In this document: piece by piece, positions 56,531-64,000 of the stretch
Position numbering within the stretch: position 1 is the stretch's first letter
How the letters are laid out: each line of letters begins with the position of its first letter
Source: Phytophthora sp. 'mugwort'
Lineage: Eukaryota; Oomycota; Peronosporomycetes; Peronosporales; Peronosporaceae
Reading direction: 5' to 3'
Assembly: GCA_033558025.1 (NCBI GenBank)
Contig: JAUCEF010000011.1
Coordinates: 1,674,001-1,738,000 of the forward strand
Length of the DNA: 64,000 nt
Notes under the pieces: model-generated
What the model was told of the DNA's origin: nothing
Seen by the model: the letters and a program-made list of their open reading frames with translations, nothing else
The model's database searches: none
Translations under genes and position numbers: made by a program

Positions 56531-56541
56531 GGGTCGCGGCA
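56469..56541 (+). tRNA. tRNA-Phe (GAA), array copy 19
   Basis: Unit 556 bp. CTCCCTGACCC and TTTGTCGG variants, as in copy 3. Confidence 0.95.
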
Positions 56542-57024
56542 CTTTTGCAACCTGTTGCTCTCCCTGACCCTTCCTTAACTCTTTGCAGCAACGGATGCGC
56601 GGGCTACCTCATCACACCCTGCTAGTCTTCCCTGCTTATCGGCCTGGTATGGTGCTCGATTTGTCGGATCAAGTCGGTCCTTGTTGGCGTGGTTCGAGCC
56701 TCGGTCGGTCGCATTCTGACGCCGCTGTCAACGCTTAGCGCGGCTGTGTGGCGGTCCCAATAACACAACTTGGTCTCTGGAGCGTGGTGGACCGAGCTGC
56801 TGTATCCGAAAATACGGTTCGGCTTCAGAAGGGTGAAGTCACAACGGCGAAGCCTGGCGGCTCGTTTGAATCGAGCTGACGGCGACTCGGAGGTTGACGT
56901 GTCAGAAGAGGTAGGCATGAGGGAAACGGAGGCGTGCATGTGCCATGGCGATCGTGCGAAGCGTTGTAGTGGTCGTGTGTGGGTGTCACTTTTCGAGAAG
57001 TGTGGTGATGATTGATGTTTTGGC

Positions 57025-57028
57025 GCCT

Positions 57029-57086
<58 letters not shown>

Positions 57087-57097
57087 GGGTCGCGGCA
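57025..57097 (+). tRNA. tRNA-Phe (GAA), array copy 20
   Basis: Unit 556 bp with TTTGTCGG. Confidence 0.95.
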
Positions 57098-57580
57098 CTT
57101 TTGCAACCTGTTGCTCTCCCCGACCCTTCCTTAACTCTTTGCAGCAACGGATGCGCGGGCTACCTCATCACACCCTGCTAGTCTTCCCTGCTTATCGGCC
57201 TGGTATGGTGCTCGATTTGTCGGATCAAGTCGGTCCTTGTTGGCGTGGTTCGAGCCTCGGTCGGTCGCATTCTGACGCCGCTGTCAACGCTTAGCGCGGC
57301 TGTGTGGCGGTCCCAATAACACAACTTGGTCTCTGGAGCGTGGTGGACCGAGCTGCTGTATCCGAAAATACGGTTCGGCTTCAGAAGGGTGAAGTCACAA
57401 CGGCGAAGCCTGGCGGCTCGTTTGAATCGAGCTGACGGCGACTCGGAGGTTGACGTGTCAGAAGAGGTAGGCATGAGGGAAACGGAGGCGTGCATGTGCC
57501 ATGGCGATCGTGCGAAGCGTTGTAGTGGTCGTGTGTGGGTGTCACTTTTCGAGAAGTGTGGTGATGATTGATGTTTTGGC

Positions 57581-57584
57581 GCCT

Positions 57585-57642
<58 letters not shown>

Positions 57643-57653
57643 GGGTCGCGGCA
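57581..57653 (+). tRNA. tRNA-Phe (GAA), array copy 21
   Basis: Unit 556 bp, GTGCCATGG form. Confidence 0.95.
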
Positions 57654-58136
57654 CTTTTGCAACCTGTTGCTCTCCCCGACCCTTCCTTAACTCTTTGCAG
57701 CAACGGATGCGCGGGCTACCTCATCACACCCTGCTAGTCTTCCCTGCTTATCGGCCTGGTATGGTGCTCGATTTATCGGATCAAGTCGGTCCTTGTTGGC
57801 GTGGTTCGAGCCTCGGTCGGTCGCATTCTGACGCCGCTGTCAACGCTTAGCGCGGCTGTGTGGCGGTCCCAATAACACAACTTGGTCTCTGGAGCGTGGT
57901 GGACCGAGCTGCTGTATCCGAAAATACGGTTCGGCTTCAGAAGGGTGAAGTCACAACGGCGAAGCCTGGCGGCTCGTTTGAATCGAGCTGACGGCGACTC
58001 GGAGGTTGACGTGTCAGAAGAGGTAGGCATGAGGGAAACGGAGGCGTGCATGTGCCATGGCGATCGTGCGAAGCGTTGTAGTGGTCGTGTGTGGGTGTCA
58101 CTTTTCGAGAAGTGTGGTGATGATTGATGTTTTGGC

Positions 58137-58140
58137 GCCT

Positions 58141-58198
<58 letters not shown>

Positions 58199-58209
58199 GG
58201 GTCGCGGCA
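58137..58209 (+). tRNA. tRNA-Phe (GAA), array copy 22
   Basis: Unit 557 bp. CAATTACAC and GCTCATTTG variants, shared with copy 24. Confidence 0.95.
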
Positions 58210-58693
58210 CTTTTGCAACCTGTTGCTCTCCCCGACCCTTCCTTAACTCTTTGCAGCAACGGATGCGCGGGCTACCTCATCACACCCTGCTAGTCTTCCC
58301 TGCTTATCGGCCTGGTATGGTGCTCGATTTATCGGATCAAGTCGGTCCTTGTTGGCGTGGTTCGAGCCTCGGTCGGTCGCATTCTGACGCCGCTGTCAAC
58401 GCTTAGCGCGGCTGTGTGGCGGTCCCAATTACACAACTTGGTCTCTGGAGCGTGGTGGACCGAGCTGCTGTATCCGAAAATACGGTTCGGCTTCAGAAGG
58501 GTGAAGTCACAACGGCGAAGCCTGGCGGCTCATTTGAATCGAGCTGACGGCGACTCGGAGGTTGACGTGTCAGAAGAGGTAGGCATGAGGGAAACGGAGG
58601 CGTGCATGTGCCAATGGCGATCGTGCGAAGCGTTGTAGTGGTCGTGTGTGGGTGTCACTTTTCGAGAAGTGTGGTGATGATTGATGTTTTGGC

Positions 58694-58697
58694 GCCT

Positions 58698-58755
<58 letters not shown>

Positions 58756-58766
58756 GGGTCGCGGCA
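58694..58766 (+). tRNA. tRNA-Phe (GAA), array copy 23
   Basis: Unit 557 bp. TTAGCTCTTTT plus GTGCCATGG. Twin of copy 25. Confidence 0.95.
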
Positions 58767-59250
58767 CTTTTGCAACCTGTTGCTCTCCCCGACCCTTCCT
58801 TAGCTCTTTTGCAGCAACGGATGCGCGGGCTACCTCATCACACCCTGCTAGTCTTCCCTGCTTATCGGCCTGGTATGGTGCTCGATTTATCGGATCAAGT
58901 CGGTCCTTGTTGGCGTGGTTCGAGCCTCGGTCGGTCGCATTCTGACGCCGCTGTCAACGCTTAGCGCGGCTGTGTGGCGGTCCCAATAACACAACTTGGT
59001 CTCTGGAGCGTGGTGGACCGAGCTGCTGTATCCGAAAATACGGTTCGGCTTCAGAAGGGTGAAGTCACAACGGCGAAGCCTGGCGGCTCGTTTGAATCGA
59101 GCTGACGGCGACTCGGAGGTTGACGTGTCAGAAGAGGTAGGCATGAGGGAAACGGAGGCGTGCATGTGCCATGGCGATCGTGCGAAGCGTTGTAGTGGTC
59201 GTGTGTGGGTGTCACTTTTCGAGAAGTGTGGTGATGATTGATGTTTTGGC

Positions 59251-59254
59251 GCCT

Positions 59255-59312
<58 letters not shown>

Positions 59313-59323
59313 GGGTCGCGGCA
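59251..59323 (+). tRNA. tRNA-Phe (GAA), array copy 24
   Basis: Unit 557 bp. Twin of copy 22. Confidence 0.95.
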
Positions 59324-59807
59324 CTTTTGCAACCTGTTGCTCTCCCCGACCCTTCCTTAACTCTTTGCAGCAACGGATGCGCGGGCTACCTCATCACACC
59401 CTGCTAGTCTTCCCTGCTTATCGGCCTGGTATGGTGCTCGATTTATCGGATCAAGTCGGTCCTTGTTGGCGTGGTTCGAGCCTCGGTCGGTCGCATTCTG
59501 ACGCCGCTGTCAACGCTTAGCGCGGCTGTGTGGCGGTCCCAATTACACAACTTGGTCTCTGGAGCGTGGTGGACCGAGCTGCTGTATCCGAAAATACGGT
59601 TCGGCTTCAGAAGGGTGAAGTCACAACGGCGAAGCCTGGCGGCTCATTTGAATCGAGCTGACGGCGACTCGGAGGTTGACGTGTCAGAAGAGGTAGGCAT
59701 GAGGGAAACGGAGGCGTGCATGTGCCAATGGCGATCGTGCGAAGCGTTGTAGTGGTCGTGTGTGGGTGTCACTTTTCGAGAAGTGTGGTGATGATTGATG
59801 TTTTGGC

Positions 59808-59811
59808 GCCT

Positions 59812-59869
<58 letters not shown>

Positions 59870-59880
59870 GGGTCGCGGCA
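59808..59880 (+). tRNA. tRNA-Phe (GAA), array copy 25
   Basis: Unit 557 bp. Twin of copy 23. Confidence 0.95.
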
Positions 59881-60364
59881 CTTTTGCAACCTGTTGCTCT
59901 CCCCGACCCTTCCTTAGCTCTTTTGCAGCAACGGATGCGCGGGCTACCTCATCACACCCTGCTAGTCTTCCCTGCTTATCGGCCTGGTATGGTGCTCGAT
60001 TTATCGGATCAAGTCGGTCCTTGTTGGCGTGGTTCGAGCCTCGGTCGGTCGCATTCTGACGCCGCTGTCAACGCTTAGCGCGGCTGTGTGGCGGTCCCAA
60101 TAACACAACTTGGTCTCTGGAGCGTGGTGGACCGAGCTGCTGTATCCGAAAATACGGTTCGGCTTCAGAAGGGTGAAGTCACAACGGCGAAGCCTGGCGG
60201 CTCGTTTGAATCGAGCTGACGGCGACTCGGAGGTTGACGTGTCAGAAGAGGTAGGCATGAGGGAAACGGAGGCGTGCATGTGCCATGGCGATCGTGCGAA
60301 GCGTTGTAGTGGTCGTGTGTGGGTGTCACTTTTCGAGAAGTGTGGTGATGATTGATGTTTTGGC

Positions 60365-60368
60365 GCCT

Positions 60369-60426
<58 letters not shown>

Positions 60427-60437
60427 GGGTCGCGGCA
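60365..60437 (+). tRNA. tRNA-Phe (GAA), array copy 26
   Basis: Unit 557 bp. TTTGTCGG together with GCTCATTTG and GTGCCAATGG. Confidence 0.95.
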
Positions 60438-60921
60438 CTTTTGCAACCTGTTGCTCTCCCCGACCCTTCCTTAACTCTTTGCAGCAACGGATGCGCGGGC
60501 TACCTCATCACACCCTGCTAGTCTTCCCTGCTTATCGGCCTGGTATGGTGCTCGATTTGTCGGATCAAGTCGGTCCTTGTTGGCGTGGTTCGAGCCTCGG
60601 TCGGTCGCATTCTGACGCCGCTGTCAACGCTTAGCGCGGCTGTGTGGCGGTCCCAATAACACAACTTGGTCTCTGGAGCGTGGTGGACCGAGCTGCTGTA
60701 TCCGAAAATACGGTTCGGCTTCAGAAGGGTGAAGTCACAACGGCGAAGCCTGGCGGCTCATTTGAATCGAGCTGACGGCGACTCGGAGGTTGACGTGTCA
60801 GAAGAGGTAGGCATGAGGGAAACGGAGGCGTGCATGTGCCAATGGCGATCGTGCGAAGCGTTGTAGTGGTCGTGTGTGGGTGTCACTTTTCGAGAAGTGT
60901 GGTGATGATTGATGTTTTGGC

Positions 60922-60925
60922 GCCT

Positions 60926-60983
<58 letters not shown>

Positions 60984-60994
60984 GGGTCGCGGCA
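60922..60994 (+). tRNA. tRNA-Phe (GAA), array copy 27
   Basis: Unit 556 bp. Same three linked changes as copy 17, plus TTTGTCGG and a private CTCATCGCACC. Confidence 0.95.
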
Positions 60995-61477
60995 CTTTTG
61001 CAACCTGTTGCTCTCCCCGACCCTTCCTTAACTCTTTGCAGCAACGGATGCGCGGGCTACCTCATCGCACCCTGCTAGTCTTCCCTGCTTATCGGCCTGG
61101 TATGGTGCTCGATTTGTCGGATCAAGTCGGTCCTTGTTGGCGTGGTTCGAGCCTCGGTCGGTCGCATTCTGACGCCGCTGTCAACGCTTAGCGCGGCTGT
61201 GTGGCGGTCCCAATAACACAACTTGGTCTCTGGAGCATGGTGGACCGAGCTGCTGTATCCGAAAATACGGTTCAGCTTCAGAAGGGTGAAGTCACAACGG
61301 CGAAGCCTGGCGGCTCGTTTAAATCGAGCTGACGGCGACTCGGAGGTTGACGTGTCAGAAGAGGTAGGCATGAGGGAAACGGAGGCGTGCATGTGCCATG
61401 GCGATCGTGCGAAGCGTTGTAGTGGTCGTGTGTGGGTGTCACTTTTCGAGAAGTGTGGTGATGATTGATGTTTTGGC

Positions 61478-61481
61478 GCCT

Positions 61482-61539
<58 letters not shown>

Positions 61540-61550
61540 GGGTCGCGGCA
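61478..61550 (+). tRNA. tRNA-Phe (GAA), array copy 28
   Basis: Unit 557 bp with TTAGCTCTTTT. Confidence 0.95.
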
Positions 61551-62034
61551 CTTTTGCAACCTGTTGCTCTCCCCGACCCTTCCTTAGCTCTTTTGCAGCA
61601 ACGGATGCGCGGGCTACCTCATCACACCCTGCTAGTCTTCCCTGCTTATCGGCCTGGTATGGTGCTCGATTTATCGGATCAAGTCGGTCCTTGTTGGCGT
61701 GGTTCGAGCCTCGGTCGGTCGCATTCTGACGCCGCTGTCAACGCTTAGCGCGGCTGTGTGGCGGTCCCAATAACACAACTTGGTCTCTGGAGCGTGGTGG
61801 ACCGAGCTGCTGTATCCGAAAATACGGTTCGGCTTCAGAAGGGTGAAGTCACAACGGCGAAGCCTGGCGGCTCGTTTGAATCGAGCTGACGGCGACTCGG
61901 AGGTTGACGTGTCAGAAGAGGTAGGCATGAGGGAAACGGAGGCGTGCATGTGCCATGGCGATCGTGCGAAGCGTTGTAGTGGTCGTGTGTGGGTGTCACT
62001 TTTCGAGAAGTGTGGTGATGATTGATGTTTTGGC

Positions 62035-62038
62035 GCCT

Positions 62039-62096
<58 letters not shown>

Positions 62097-62107
62097 GGGT
62101 CGCGGCA
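62035..62107 (+). tRNA. tRNA-Phe (GAA), array copy 29
   Basis: Unit 556 bp with GCTCATTTG and GTGCCATGG. Confidence 0.95.
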
Positions 62108-62590
62108 CTTTTGCAACCTGTTGCTCTCCCCGACCCTTCCTTAACTCTTTGCAGCAACGGATGCGCGGGCTACCTCATCACACCCTGCTAGTCTTCCCTG
62201 CTTATCGGCCTGGTATGGTGCTCGATTTATCGGATCAAGTCGGTCCTTGTTGGCGTGGTTCGAGCCTCGGTCGGTCGCATTCTGACGCCGCTGTCAACGC
62301 TTAGCGCGGCTGTGTGGCGGTCCCAATAACACAACTTGGTCTCTGGAGCGTGGTGGACCGAGCTGCTGTATCCGAAAATACGGTTCGGCTTCAGAAGGGT
62401 GAAGTCACAACGGCGAAGCCTGGCGGCTCATTTGAATCGAGCTGACGGCGACTCGGAGGTTGACGTGTCAGAAGAGGTAGGCATGAGGGAAACGGAGGCG
62501 TGCATGTGCCATGGCGATCGTGCGAAGCGTTGTAGTGGTCGTGTGTGGGTGTCACTTTTCGAGAAGTGTGGTGATGATTGATGTTTTGGC

Positions 62591-62594
62591 GCCT

Positions 62595-62652
<58 letters not shown>

Positions 62653-62663
62653 GGGTCGCGGCA
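62591..62663 (+). tRNA. tRNA-Phe (GAA), array copy 30
   Basis: Unit 556 bp. Indistinguishable by eye from copy 29. Confidence 0.95.
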
Positions 62664-63146
62664 CTTTTGCAACCTGTTGCTCTCCCCGACCCTTCCTTAA
62701 CTCTTTGCAGCAACGGATGCGCGGGCTACCTCATCACACCCTGCTAGTCTTCCCTGCTTATCGGCCTGGTATGGTGCTCGATTTATCGGATCAAGTCGGT
62801 CCTTGTTGGCGTGGTTCGAGCCTCGGTCGGTCGCATTCTGACGCCGCTGTCAACGCTTAGCGCGGCTGTGTGGCGGTCCCAATAACACAACTTGGTCTCT
62901 GGAGCGTGGTGGACCGAGCTGCTGTATCCGAAAATACGGTTCGGCTTCAGAAGGGTGAAGTCACAACGGCGAAGCCTGGCGGCTCATTTGAATCGAGCTG
63001 ACGGCGACTCGGAGGTTGACGTGTCAGAAGAGGTAGGCATGAGGGAAACGGAGGCGTGCATGTGCCATGGCGATCGTGCGAAGCGTTGTAGTGGTCGTGT
63101 GTGGGTGTCACTTTTCGAGAAGTGTGGTGATGATTGATGTTTTGGC

Positions 63147-63150
63147 GCCT

Positions 63151-63208
<58 letters not shown>

Positions 63209-63219
63209 GGGTCGCGGCA
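63147..63219 (+). tRNA. tRNA-Phe (GAA), array copy 31
   Basis: Unit 557 bp with TTAGCTCTTTT and GCTCATTTG. Confidence 0.95.
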
Positions 63220-63703
63220 CTTTTGCAACCTGTTGCTCTCCCCGACCCTTCCTTAGCTCTTTTGCAGCAACGGATGCGCGGGCTACCTCATCACACCCTG
63301 CTAGTCTTCCCTGCTTATCGGCCTGGTATGGTGCTCGATTTATCGGATCAAGTCGGTCCTTGTTGGCGTGGTTCGAGCCTCGGTCGGTCGCATTCTGACG
63401 CCGCTGTCAACGCTTAGCGCGGCTGTGTGGCGGTCCCAATAACACAACTTGGTCTCTGGAGCGTGGTGGACCGAGCTGCTGTATCCGAAAATACGGTTCG
63501 GCTTCAGAAGGGTGAAGTCACAACGGCGAAGCCTGGCGGCTCATTTGAATCGAGCTGACGGCGACTCGGAGGTTGACGTGTCAGAAGAGGTAGGCATGAG
63601 GGAAACGGAGGCGTGCATGTGCCATGGCGATCGTGCGAAGCGTTGTAGTGGTCGTGTGTGGGTGTCACTTTTCGAGAAGTGTGGTGATGATTGATGTTTT
63701 GGC

Positions 63704-63707
63704 GCCT

Positions 63708-63765
<58 letters not shown>

Positions 63766-63776
63766 GGGTCGCGGCA
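63704..63776 (+). tRNA. tRNA-Phe (GAA), array copy 32
   Basis: Last copy in the window. Its spacer is cut by the window end at GGTCCCAATAACA. Confidence 0.95.
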
Positions 63777-64000
63777 CTTTTGCAACCTGTTGCTCTCCCC
63801 GACCCTTCCTTAACTCTTTGCAGCAACGGATGCGCGGGCTACCTCATCACACCCTGCTAGTCTTCCCTGCTTATCGGCCTGGTATGGTGCTCGATTTATC
63901 GGATCAAGTCGGTCCTTGTTGGCGTGGTTCGAGCCTCGGTCGGTCGCATTCTGACGCCGCTGTCAACGCTTAGCGCGGCTGTGTGGCGGTCCCAATAACA

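Larger units (their letters stand above)
46088..64000 (+). repeat. Tandem array of a 556-557-bp tRNA-Phe unit, at least 32 copies
   Basis: Each unit has a 73-base tRNA-Phe gene and a ~484-base spacer. The array starts with a diverged partial unit (46088-46379) and runs past the window end (the last tRNA is at 63704-63776 and the next spacer is cut). Unit lengths are 556 or 557, except two of 592 bp that carry an extra 36-bp duplication. Spacers are nearly identical, differing by single bases shared between particular units. No protein gene is present: the ORFs on both strands are translations of the repeat. Landmarks in the spacer are a GTGCCA(A)TGG length variant, a TTAGCTCTTTT/TTAACTCTTT variant, a B-box-like GTTCGAGCC and a GCTCG-TTTGAAT-CGAGC hairpin. 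Confidence 0.97.

Noticed and set aside
46088..64000. CRISPR-like reading of the array
   Set aside because: The repeat unit is 557 bp with a conserved, not variable, spacer, and the setting is eukaryotic.

Overview
The window looks like nuclear DNA of a flagellated oomycete, most likely Phytophthora or a close relative in the Peronosporales. The signs are compact protein genes with few short introns, Copia, Gypsy, Tc1/mariner and Harbinger elements in gene-poor stretches, a degraded RXLR-effector-like ORF, oomycete-type initiator motifs, and genes for flagellar proteins (IFT81 and a CFAP119/C1a-32 homologue). The flagellar genes argue against the downy mildews that have lost zoospores. The species call is an inference from content, not from a search.

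Layout. 1-18,200 is transposon-rich: a broken Gypsy gag next to a head-to-head LTR palindrome (1-1,729), a minisatellite (2.7-3.1 kb), an RXLR-like ORF (4.3-4.7 kb), a dead Tc1/mariner transposase (5.6-6.4 kb) and two nested Copia elements (outer 7,739-17,573; inner 9,938-15,418, with a 5-bp target duplication). 18,261-31,782 is a gene island: katanin p60 (-), SEC66 (+), a C5orf34-like protein (-), a YtcJ-type amidohydrolase (+), RPA3 (+), CFAP119 (-, with an apparent U12 AT-AC intron) and a large SAPS-PH-NTF2-like protein (+). 32.7-36 kb holds a foldback and a Tc1/mariner element whose transposase has an intron. 36,849-42,728 is a second island: a pyruvate-dehydrogenase E2/E3BP-like protein without the catalytic histidine (+), an MST/Hippo-like kinase (+) and IFT81 (-). 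43.4-46 kb is a broken PIF/Harbinger element.

From about 46,088 to the window end lies a tandem array of a 556-557-bp unit, each with one tRNA-Phe(GAA) gene. There are 32 tRNA copies in the window and the array runs off the right edge. All copies carry the same U4-C69 acceptor-stem mismatch. Shared variants between units show block duplications of 2, probably 5, and perhaps 10 units. This array is the most unusual structure here.

Functional links. IFT81, CFAP119 and katanin all act on axonemes or microtubules. RPA3 and katanin each have an E2F-like site just upstream of the start. The E2-like protein belongs to mitochondrial pyruvate oxidation. Exon joins were checked by reading frame only; no transcript evidence or database search was available.
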